Shown here: positions 20,769 to 29,329 of the stretch, one piece after another
Position numbering within the stretch: the first letter of the stretch is position 1
Layout of the letters: the number at the start of each line of letters is the position of its first letter
NCBI GenBank assembly: GCA_900618425.1
Contig: UZAN01045122.1
Coordinates: forward strand, 1,639-30,967
Length of the DNA: 29,329 nucleotides
Direction: 5' to 3'
Source of the DNA: Echinostoma caproni
Lineage: Eukaryota > Platyhelminthes > Trematoda > Plagiorchiida > Echinostomatidae
Notes under the pieces: generated by a model
Seen by the model: the letters and a program-made list of their open reading frames with translations, nothing else
Databases searched by the model: none
What the model was told of the DNA's origin: nothing
Made by a program: the position numbers and the translations under genes

Positions 20769-21489
20769 GATGATGTGGTGAGATTACTATAGCTAAAACA
20801 GATGTATATTTTGGTGGACGCTATATATTCAATTCTGTACTTAGACTAACATTGCAAATGAATTAAGGAATATCTGTAGTTCATATCGATAGTTGAGTTA
20901 GAAAATGTTTCCCTTAAGAAATGTAAGCACTTTCAGGCTAACTAGACGCTTGAAACTAAAAAGGGTTGAACACGGAATGCATTGTGCTAATATAAAGCTG
21001 AAAGCATCACAAAAGATTTCAATTCTTTCCATACATAAGGGCTACGTGAAACGTTAATTCGGTTATCAATAAACAGTATATAATTATAAACATTGGCAAT
21101 GAGTCGTGGAATTACTTTTCATCGATCCGGTTTTTTCGTCACAAAACTCTCAATTGATTTTTCATACTACTTAATATCATCTATTACTGACTAACATACT
21201 GTCGCAGTTTCTGGAATTTACCAATTTTTCTTGAATTGCTGAAGGGTATGACATAGCACGAGACTGACTGTAGATCTACACCCAGTCTACGAAGTGCGGC
21301 TACAGAATTGTGATGGAATCACACTCTGCATCCACAGCCACTCATGAAAAGCTGCGATCGTAAATATCCAGGAAGCCAAGTCATCTTCTAGCAGAAGATA
21401 GTTGTGAAACAGTAAGAGTGCAAACTGGTGTGCAACTCATCAAATAAATGTACAACCCCAGATTTTGGTGAGTGCAACAAGCGGCATCA
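20769..21489. other. Intron stretch between two element relics
   Basis: AT-rich, no coding motif. The expected upstream parts of the Penelope element and of the RTE-B element are not recognisable here, so both are truncated. Confidence 0.5.
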
Positions 21490-23032
21490 TTTTCAACCCA
21501 ATAAAATAAATTATCTCAAACGGCATAAGGCCTACGGCCCCGACGGGCTGTTCCCTTCGGATTTTAAGGATGGAGGTTCAGCCTTGGTTTCGAAGTTGAC
21601 AAAACTCCTGTGCTCAGTGTGGGAGAGGGAAGAAGTTACAACGGAATGGAGTGATTCGGTAATCAGACCGATTTACAAGAAAAGCGACAGATCCTCTTGT
21701 GAAAACCACAGAGGAATTAGTTCAATCAACATTGTCTCGAAACTTCTCGCACATATTGCACTCCGTCGATGGTCTGCCGCACGTGAACGGTGTGTGCGTC
21801 AGAGCCAGGTTGGTTTCATACCTGGTCGACGGTGTATCGACCAAATCTTCACTCTTTGTCAAATTCTAGAACACAGACACTAATTTTGTAGACTCACTAT
21901 TTCTATCTTCCTCGATGTGGAGGCGGCTTTCGACACAGCCGACCGCTCTAAACTCTGGCGCTGCCTCGCTCCAAAGGATGTGCCAGAGAAGTTTATTTCA
22001 CTATTACAATCCCTCTATAATAATTGCCGAGCTTACGGCAATTTCTCACCCGAGTTCACCACGGAAAGTGGTGTTCGACGGAGTTGCGCTCTCCCTTTTT
22101 TCTATTCAATTTCGTGATAGATTTAATTCTTGAAACAGCCCTATCCTCCTGCGAGAATAGCAATATCGATTTACTCCCAGGTGGCAGATTGTCTGATCTG
22201 GAGTATGCACACGACATTGTGCTAATAAGTGAAAATCTAGGTAAGTTACAAGCTTTCTGGATAGTTTGAGTGCTAGTGTAGCCATGTTTGGCATGCGTTT
22301 TGCACCTTCAAAGTGTAAAATGTTGCTCCAAGATTGGTTTGGTCCAGCACCTTGACTGGGGAGGAAGTGGAGAAAGTAGACAAATTTTGTTGTCTGGGCA
22401 GCTGCATCTCACCTGACGGACGCATCATAGATGAAGTGTCGGCGCGCACACAGAAAGCTCGGTTGGCATTTGCCAACTTGAGACATTTGTGGCGCCGTCG
22501 CGACATCCGTTGTCTGTGAAGGGTCGAGTGTATGATGCAGCAGTTCGGCCGGTGCGGAGATTTGGACATTACGGGAACAGGATAAAAGTAGATTGTCGGT
22601 GTTCGAACATCGCTGTCTACGTAGCATTGCACGAGTCTGGTGGGGTAACTGGATGAGCAATGCTGAGATTAGATGTAGAGTTTTAGGTAGTCGCGTTCGT
22701 CCACTGGAGCAATTGATGGACCTCCATAGATTTCTTTGGTTGAGGCATGTTTTACCCATGTCACTAAATAGGTTGCCACGGCAAGCGATATTTGCCGAGG
22801 CAGGTGATAGTTGGAAAAAGGTCAAGGGTGATCAAACGAAGACTTGGCATGAGGGTATGAAAACTCTAACCAGGATACTAGGTCACATAGGCCCCGTTAG
22901 ACTCGCTGGTTGGGGACCTCGGAATGATGGTCACCGATAGCTAGATACACTGAGTGATACGGCTGAATGTCACAAACATCCACTCATTATTCTCCTAACA
23001 CCATTCTATATGAATTCTCCATCTTCCGCTTG
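21490..23032 (+). pseudogene. RTE-B reverse transcriptase and C-terminal domain, broken
   Basis: Landmarks in order are KRHKAYGPDGLFPSDFKDGG, IRPIYKKSDRSSCENHRGIS, QVGFIPGRRCIDQIFTL, an in-frame TAA after EHRH (about 21882), FLDVEAAFDTADRSKLWR (motif A), ESGVRRSCALP (motif B, where GVRQGC is usual) and, after a frameshift near 22100, LEYAHDIVL (motif C) at about 22200. The first catalytic aspartate of YADD is replaced by histidine. After more stops and shifts come CCLGSCISPDGRI, LWRRRDIR, RWLGHVL-like FLWLRHVLPMSLNRLP, and a C-terminus with GWGPRNDGHR-stop-LDTLSD. It cannot make an active enzyme. Confidence 0.85.
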
Positions 23033-23150
23033 AATTCGCTTTCAACATTCCAATCCTCATTCTGCTGATCTATCCAAATGGGACACCAAAGACAGCGACC
23101 AAAACCGGCGCACGAAAGTGTATGGTTAAAGGTTGTAAAAACTGAACGGA
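21490..23150 (+). mobile_element. RTE-type element (family RTE-B), 5' truncated, inactive
   Basis: A second RTE-type element, on the plus strand and clearly divergent from RTE-A at protein level. It begins inside the reverse transcriptase, so endonuclease and leader are absent. The coding relic ends near 22966-23032 and is followed by about 120 bases of 3' region. Blocks similar to part of that region occur at 12150-12215 and weakly at 5042-5085. The element is antisense to the THOC5-like gene in its 6.5 kb intron. Confidence 0.8.
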
Positions 23151-23234
23151 ACACATAAATGTGGTTGGCGTTCCCCTTTTTGAGATACAACACACGTTTT
23201 GTTTGGAATTAGCTTCGAAAAGACACTTTCTAAT

Positions 23235-23388
23235 TTTTCATTTTTACTTTTATAGAATTTATACTAAAACACAACTTTCAGGACGGCAGAGGCGGCCAAT
23301 CAAAGGGTTATCATACAACACATAATGGAGATTTGAATACACGTCTTCCGGGGTGATGATTTGGTAACGTTACTACCAGGCCACCTAA
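23235..23388 (-). mobile_element. SINE-2, minus copy
   Basis: Read leftwards from about 23388: GGTGGCCTGGTAGTAACG (box A), ACCAAATCATCACCCCGGA, GTATTCAAATC (degraded box B), GTGTTGTATGATAACCC, TTGATTGGCCGCC and an A-rich end. It matches the plus copy at 19948-20137 in order and spacing, except that it lacks the repeated ACC segment after box B. It is more decayed in the promoter than the plus copy. Confidence 0.78.
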
Positions 23389-23711
23389 ACGAAGTGAATA
23401 TTCATTGAATCGATAGTCGATAATGCTATTCGTCTGGGCTAAACGTGATTCCCTATGAAGTAAAACTCTACCTACTCAGTCTCTTTTCTGGTTTGTCCAC
23501 TAGATTTTTTAAGCAGCATAAAAATTGACTTTTTATCACTATTTGTGTGATCTAGCAGTTTAATAATTTATAATTTACGAAACACCAGCACACGGCAAAG
23601 TAACTACAAATTACCGAATAGCGTGTCCCCGTAGAATGAATACAATTTTGAACAGTCGGAATAATGAGTCCCCGTAGTCCTTGTCGACTACCTGGCTTGA
23701 TTGTTGTTAAC

Positions 23712-23816
23712 CTGGGCAAACTGTTCGCAAACGGCACATTCACAGCATCCATATTCGTGACTGATAAAATCATTCGGGCAAGTGATGAAACATTTTTTAC
23801 AAACAATGTCCAATTT
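23712..23816 (-). CDS. Possible cassette exon within the THOC5-like gene
   Basis: A 105-base stretch with an excellent acceptor (TTTTTGTTTATTCACAG|AAATTG) and a usable donor (GCCCAG|GTTAAC). It is an exact multiple of three. Inserted between 24745 and 18291 it stays open in the gene's frame (NWTLFVKNVSSLARMIL and onward). Phase 0 is also open and is cysteine-rich (DIVCKKCFITC, YGCCECAVCEQ), which would suit a separate gene. Skipping it gives the better THOC5 match, so it may be an alternative exon or chance. Confidence 0.3.
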
Positions 23817-24744
23817 CTGTGAATAAACAAAAATGAGGACAGATTCAGCTGTGAACTACAATTTCACTATAGATTTTCTGTAAAATTTCAAATAAAATGT
23901 TGGATATAGCGCATAATGACTGCAGGTCGGAATGCGTACGCTGGTGCTGGTGTGATCGAGCTGGAAGTGTTGTCTGCAGGCGTTTTGCAGCCGAAATTGC
24001 ATTAATGCTATTACCTAGTCTGCAAAGAACTGTACCAGCTCGGAGAACAGACCAACACCGAAATACATAAGAGTCTATCCAGTCAACGTAGACAGACTTG
24101 CAAACACTCGCATGCAGGACCGAACTCCGGAGAATTTGTGCGTGAGTGATGCTACAACGCTCCGGCAAGATACAAACGAGATCAAGCAGCCATAATAAAT
24201 AGTAGAATGTATCTTAGTGATCAATGACACGTAGTGAAATTGTACATACATAAAAAACCGACAACAAACAAGTTGCGACATGGTGCGACTAAGTAGATGC
24301 TTTCTCATTGGAAGCATTCATTTACATTCCGAACAGAATCAAGGGGTTGTATTCTCCAAGCCGAAAAGTGTACAAAGGAACCCGGGTAGAGAGGGGGGGT
24401 AAGTTCTCTTTATCAAGATTACAAACGGAACATCGTAGCTTCAAGTGGTGAATGAAATGAACTCCAGATGATAATGTAGGAAGAAGGATAAAAACGACTC
24501 AAATGAATTGATCAACCTTGGTTCTTCCCGGGTGCTAATTCACGGTCGGTCACGTGAACACATCACAAACCCATGTGTGTATGGCATACGGATACGCACA
24601 GATAATGACGCTGCTGCTAATGAGGGGGGGGTGGTGATGATCGTGTTAGTACAAGGGAGGAAGGTAAGCACTGATGCAAGATTTCCCAACACAGCCTTGG
24701 ACAGACAGATAGACCAATACAGAAATTGTGTTGTATCCACTTAC

Positions 24745-24946
24745 TTGCCCGAAATCGAACGTGGCACGGTATCACCACAACCGTCCCAGTCTGCCGAATG
24801 AGATTGCACAGACTGTGAAGAAGAGTGAATTGGCGCAGATTGTTGCTCAGCTGGACGCACACGCATACGTACGGTGACTAGACCAAGATGAGCGATCCAA
24901 GCGAACGACAAAGTTAATTGGATTTGTGGTGATTTTCCGCATGCGG
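24745..24946 (-). CDS. THOC5: THOC5-like gene, second exon in the window
   Basis: 202 bases: acceptor CTCTTTCCCACTCTATCAG|CCGC has a strong pyrimidine tract, donor GGGCAA|GTAAGTGG is consensus. It enters with 2 bases and leaves with 2. Upstream phase matches 28990 (T + CC) and downstream phase matches 18291 (AA + T). It reads SPQIQLTLSFAWIAHLGLVT followed by VRMRVRP, then a Ser/Gln-rich stretch and DTVPRSISG. Human THOC5 has a strand-rich segment with LTFYYLMNLNIMTVKAKV followed by ITPISAGDLL, so the pattern LT.SF....L..VTV...V agrees. Confidence 0.83.
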
Positions 24947-25300
24947 CTGATAGAGTGGGAAAGAGTGATCGGACAGTTGGAGTGGGGTGTGTGTGGAGAC
25001 AATGGGTAAAAGCAAATCAGTCGGTTTGGAAAGGAGTCGAGAGGGGAGATGGAATACGAAGATCTTATGAAGAACGGAAAACCGGTAGAGTGAATACAGA
25101 GAGAGAGGACGACAATGGGTTGGTGGTTGCTGAGATCTGTAAATGAACGGTCCCATCAAAAATACAATCACAGAACAAGAAACGAATAAACAGACGCACA
25201 CAGAACAGAGTGAATAGTAATCTATTTGTTTAGATTAATCCACAGATGAGACAATGATCGCAGATAGATGGTCAAGCCTTGTCAAGCACAATGAAAGGGC

Positions 25301-25338
<38 letters not shown>

Positions 25339-25821
25339 CGCGTCGAACGGGGGCATCTGGTTTGATTACGCTCAACTATTGCGCATTACTGAACAACCGG
25401 AACAGTTCAATAACAAAGTGACTATCCCACACAGAGAGGTGATGCGGATAGAGTGAGAAAGCGAAGCGCCGTATTTTGGCGGAGTCCGCACGGTTGACCA
25501 ACAGTTATCGTGATCAAGTGAAAACAGCTAGATAGCGATGGTTTCCTATCTCGCCCCGGGAACAATGCCAATCAAGGCAATCCTCATTCTTACGAAACGT
25601 CAGACTTTCACTCAATGGATTTGTGATTGTTTCCTACACTTTTGATCGGTCTTTAAAAAAATATTCAGTGCGGACTTCTAAAGCAGTATAAGAGTGTCCC
25701 AGCGGCTTGTTTGTTATGATAAATAAAGTAGGCGAGACTGGTAAGTCCGAACCTGTCTACCTTGAAGTACTACGTACTAAAGCCTTTGTGCGTCTGCTTG
25801 TGAGCATCATGATCGTTTCCA
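24947..25821. other. Intron stretch with a (GT)17 tract, no gene
   Basis: No coding motif on either strand. The only clear structure is the dinucleotide run listed separately. The open frames near 24914-25201 (minus) and 24955-25146 (plus) have no splice support. Confidence 0.5.
25303..25336. repeat. (GT)17 microsatellite
   Basis: Seventeen perfect GT units on the plus strand inside the 4.0 kb intron. Not obviously tied to a mobile element. Confidence 0.95.
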
Positions 25822-26081
25822 AGTTTTTTATTACACATTTTGGGTGATGGACAGCAGACACAGTGAACCTCAAAGTGGCGTGATGGAAACCAGCAACCTA
25901 AGCCCCGGGACTTGAAGTGGCGAACCATATAAGGCCTCCACCAGGCTAAGCGTGGTAGTGAACCGGAAGACAGCAAAGCTGCCTACAACCAACGTTGGGT
26001 GGCGGGGTTCGAAACTCGAACAATAAGGTCCAAAGCACACCGGTGGCAGCGACTAAACGAGTGAGCCACGCCAACCCAAAG
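25822..26081 (-). mobile_element. SINE-1, minus copy
   Basis: Read leftwards from about 26081: CTCGTTTAGTCGCTGCCACC (box A region), GGTGTGCTTTGGACC, TGTTCGAGTTTCGAACCCCG (box B region), GTAGGCAGCTTTG, CTTATATGGTTCGCCACTTC, CCGGGGCTTAG and an end with ATGTGTAATAAAAAA. All blocks match the plus copy at 10604-10856 in the same order. Both promoter boxes are well kept. It is in the same orientation as the host gene. Confidence 0.82.
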
Positions 26082-26324
26082 ACAATTGTGATTTCGTGCT
26101 GTAGATGGGTTGCTTGTTAGATGGGAACCGGTAGTATTCTCAATTTACCAGTGAAGCGATAATCATTTATTCAGTCATTTATTTACGTTAACTTTCTTTT
26201 GTCCACAACCCAAAGACCCGCTTAGTGGCGAAAAGCCTCAGTGAGCGTAAACTTCTTCTTAGTCATTTGTATTTTCACACCGATTTGTATCCAAAATGAA
26301 CACCATCAGTATACCGTGAATTAG

Positions 26325-26510
26325 TTATGCGAACTTCAACGCCAAACTCACAATAAACACAAAGTAAGTGAGAATATGTAAGATGGACAGGGATTGGGGT
26401 CGATTTGGGGAACGGTGAGGGAAAAGTGAACTTCTATAGGAAGCACACAGAGTACATAGTCTAGATGTGCATACATATCCCAATTGCAGAGTCTTTTGGA
26501 GCATGGGAGC
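26325..26510 (-). mobile_element. RTE-A 3'-end fragment
   Basis: Matches the non-coding 3' region of the RTE-A element at about 6015-5856 in the same orientation. Shared blocks include 'aagtgagaat', 'ggacagggattggg', 'cacacagagtaca' and 'tgcatacata'. No coding part is present, as expected for a strongly 5'-truncated insertion. The minus open frame at 26531-26325 is incidental. Confidence 0.72.
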
Positions 26511-28989
26511 GCCAAATAAATCGTGGTACAATAGATATTAAATTATTGAAACCAATCCATGTTTAATTTTCGTCAGTTAAGTAACACCATTCATAAGCTA
26601 CGATCTCGATGTTCGGTTATCATGTCTTGTTTGAACTACCTACAAACACTGTTTACAAACCGTTTGTAAACCTGAGAAGTAAAGATTTTAATCAGTAACC
26701 AAGATGATAGAGTACCTGTGTTTCGGTACCCAAGCCCCACTAATCAATACCTCTCACATGTCTTCAGCATGGTTGATGAGGCGATTCCACTGAATACCCA
26801 CTCTAGTTCAGTTTATTCTTTGTTTCGAATTAAGTGATCAGGGACCGATAAAAAAACAATTTTCACCAACAACTGAGGACCATCCAACAGTCTGTAAATT
26901 GTAAAACTCACTAAGTAACCATATCACAGTGATTTTTACAGTACTGAAAACATTGCACCAAAATACGTAAGGAAAGCATGGAACGTTGTTGAACACCGAG
27001 AAAAAAGTAAAAACTAATCAAAATGAGCGCTAAGATGCAGAGAAAAAGACCACAATTCATAGTAGGGTAACGAGTAGCCGAGGATAAAAAACCCAATTGT
27101 TACTAAAATGCAAAAACTGTTAATCGGGTATATAACTACTGTGAACGCACCTTTATGTGGAAAAAGTATTAAATGGTTTTCGGTACAAGCGAACTCTGCT
27201 CAGTTTGATGTTCACAAGTGACCAGTGAGATATGAGCTCAAGTATGGAAAAATGGAACCGATATGAAGCGACGATGATGGTGATGCGCGGTACAGGTCAA
27301 CATCACCACCAACGTCAAACCTTTGCACATCTCCGCGTCCCGAGGCAAGCTTAAACTAGCTGAAAGTAATCAGCACAATCATGTATTTTTAAAAAGATGG
27401 TATAAGACTATTATTATCGTTCCAAAAAGGAACACCTCGATCACATAACACAGTAGAACGATGCGATGTGAACCTTCATCACAATTTGAATGGAATGAAT
27501 AGCAAAACGGGTGAACTCCACAGTGATAAATAACCACTGTTCGGGAAATGGTGATCTAACCGCTGGAACTAAGAGTAGCAAAACACCGGGTTCAGATATG
27601 ATAGGTGTGATATTGAACCGGAAAACAGAGAAGCAATCAATCGCCAAAGCTCGATATTAGTCATGATCGTGTTAGCAGGGTTCTAACCGCAAGCCTCATG
27701 TCTCGAAGTACACCAGTTGTGTCCACCGAGACTGTTTGACTATCACGATCACCTTTACACAACAATCACTTAGACAGACCTTGATAACATCAAAGAAAAC
27801 GGTTAGCTCGGTCTCCGCTCGTCAATCCACCAGTTGAGACTTCCCAACCCGAATAAGCACACATATAACACATGATTCGCCTATTTCAATATGCACAATA
27901 TCAAATACAAGTGTGAGTAATCGACCCCGACTTATTCATTTAGATTCAGAAAGTTAGTTGAGCAAACTACAACAACAGGTTTGCACTTTCTTGGCACAAT
28001 GTTTACATTGTTGAAGCAAGTATGACGTTAAGACGATCTGAACCAATGTAGTGTATACACTGAACCATTCTATCAAAATGAAAAGTGCCGCGTGAGTTTT
28101 CTGCACAAGTAGCATCCATTCACCCCAAATATTTGCCCATCGGGAAGAAGTGGCTACCAACTGAAGAGAGTTTGTTGATATGCTCTATTGCCCAGTGAGG
28201 TAACGTGACATTTCACTTGAAATCAAACCAAATTGGTAATGACACGTTACAGTTTGCAGACGTGAAAAATATGAACAAGTTAAACCGACGAGTGTCCCAG
28301 TTGGTTCATTCGTACAACCCTCTATCTTGGACCTACGTGTATAAATATTGGTGGCTGTCCTGTCGATACACCAGAGTGAGAAAGTAACGAGTGATAAGGC
28401 ACATGAAGAGCACATAAAAGAAAATCAAGGAGGATATCAGATGTATGAGCAGATTCAATAAAAGCGCAGACATTAGTAATGGTTATAATTAGCTATGAAA
28501 TTTAATGATAACGGTGATTGAGAGTTTTATTCCATACAATTTCGGGGATCACTCCTTAGAGTCTTCATCACAAAAACATGGTGTGTATAAAGAAGACTCA
28601 TAAGAAACGCTGAAACTCAGAACTTTCAATTCCGGATTAACTTCAGGACGAAACCATTGAGATAGGAAATCGGAAAGCTGGTTTATTGTCTACAAACTTT
28701 AGCAAAGTAAGAATTTATAAACAATATTTTCCAGATACATCATGCAAATCCATATTCTTGATGTTTTTATACAAATAAATGGAAGCTTAGACGATAACTG
28801 ATAATCTGTTACTGGTTAATCGCATTTATTTTATTACTAACGCCTGAAATCTAATTAGCTGTAGCAGCAAAGCACCGATGTCATGACAGTCGGGTTCAGA
28901 AAATATAGGTAGCATGCGCATTACATGAACAATCTACGCATTTTAAATACGGCTACTCATGAGTAGTTAAAACGTGTATAAAAACTTAC
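26511..28989. other. Intron stretch, no gene recognised
   Basis: AT-rich DNA with scattered short frames. A box-B-like GGTTAGAACCC lies on the minus strand near 27685 and may be the trace of an old tRNA-derived element. A 60-codon plus frame at 28205-28387 follows an acceptor-like TTACAG but has no donor or known motif. A 32-base minus piece near 26943-26912 has exon-like borders but would break the 28990/24946 phase. Confidence 0.4.
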
Positions 28990-29110
28990 ACTTGGGATTA
29001 CACGGGTGAACCAACCGCAAAACAACACGCAACGGATGGAGCGTAATTGCTTTCGATGAAGCGTGACCCGGTGGATGACTCAATCCTTCTCCTTTGCGAC
29101 GTTTTGTTTT
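28990..29110 (-). CDS. THOC5: THOC5-like gene, first exon visible in the window
   Basis: 121 bases: acceptor AAATCATTATCAG|AAAACA, donor CCCAAGT|GTAAGTTT. It is open in phase 0 for 40 codons plus one base: KTKRRKGEGLSHPP, then ITLHPLRVVLRLVHPCNPK. Human THOC5 has a basic KRRRP stretch followed by RHPLSVMLDL, so the basic patch and HPL.V.L.L follow in the same order. The outgoing phase matches 24946. A second frame is open until GTG TAA but gives no match. The N-terminal half of the protein, including its coiled coils, must be encoded to the right of 29329. Confidence 0.75.
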
Positions 29111-29329
29111 CTGATAATGATTTTCAATGAAAGATTGTTAGTTAAAGAATGAAAATTGTGCAACTCAACAAATGATCGATTGCAAAGGCAGCGTGAAAGG
29201 TCGATACATTACATGTTTCATATCGCACTGGTTTAGTTTGACAAGCACATCATGGCAACAGAATCTAAAGAGAATGGAAACTGATTGTGGAAATTGAGTA
29301 GAAGCAGTAATTCCAGACTTTCCAAGCCA
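29111..29329. other. Upstream intron of the THOC5-like gene, running off the window
   Basis: AT-rich sequence before the acceptor at 29111-29113, with no coding motif. Confidence 0.5.

Noticed and set aside
24015..24151. Exon-like 137-base piece on the minus strand (acceptor GTTGTAG, donor GACTAG|GTAATA) reading ITHAQILRSSVLHAS
   Set aside because: Its length would break the frame between 24745 and 18291, and the direct join there gives the conserved THOC5 stretch.
28205..28387. Plus-strand frame after TTACAG as a possible exon of a second gene
   Set aside because: No donor, ends in a stop, no recognised motif, and no other plus-strand exon to join.
1..29329. Hammerhead ribozymes, CRISPR arrays, bacterial operons, rRNA or intact tRNA genes
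   Set aside because: A read for the hammerhead core (CTGANGA with GAAA), spaced direct repeats, and clean tRNA cloverleafs found none; the tRNA-like heads belong to SINEs.

Overview
The window looks like draft assembly (single N at 7723 and 9274) from a metazoan, most likely a digenean fluke (Platyhelminthes). Base composition is mid-GC, coding DNA is sparse, introns are kilobases long, and there are decayed non-LTR retroelements of the RTE and CR1/SR1-like types, a Penelope-like relic and two tRNA-derived SINE families. I see no bacterial genes, operons, CRISPR array or ribosome binding sites. The species call is inference.

One host gene explains the window: a split gene on the minus strand whose short exons sit inside about 28 kb of intron. 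Seven exons have canonical splice sites and compatible phases: 29110-28990, 24946-24745, 18291-17958, 14169-14053, 13057-12967, 11210-10981 and 3670-3474. Joined, they give 430 codons plus 2 bases, open throughout. The product resembles the middle and C-terminal half of THO complex subunit 5 (THOC5), a part of the THO/TREX mRNA export machinery in the nucleus. Three places carry the match: an HPL..VL block in the first exon, a G.PYLW.Q.L.GL block in the third, and an EAEVN.Y..E block in the last. The two exon joins 24745/18291 and 10981/3670 rebuild conserved stretches. The N-terminal half must lie beyond the right edge. The 3' end is unresolved; the best candidate is at 999-1300.

The introns hold the mobile elements. 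The 7.3 kb intron 10980-3671 contains a nearly complete but dead RTE-type element on the minus strand (about 9600-5602) and a SINE-1 copy (10604-10856). The 6.5 kb intron 24744-18292 contains a second, different RTE-type element on the plus strand (21490-23150), a Penelope-like fragment (20768-20276) and two inverted SINE-2 copies (19948-20137 and 23388-23235). The 3.8 kb intron 17957-14170 contains a CR1/SR1-like reverse transcriptase fragment (16095-17175). The 4.0 kb intron 28989-24947 contains the second SINE-1 copy (26081-25822), a 3'-end-only RTE fragment and a (GT)17 tract. Position 1-160 is the 5' part of another copy of the first RTE family.

All retroelement reading frames are broken, so none looks able to move by itself. 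The most useful results are the hidden THOC5-like gene, the two SINE families each seen twice, and the Penelope relic. I found no convincing new molecular system. All homology statements rest on recognised motifs, not on a search.
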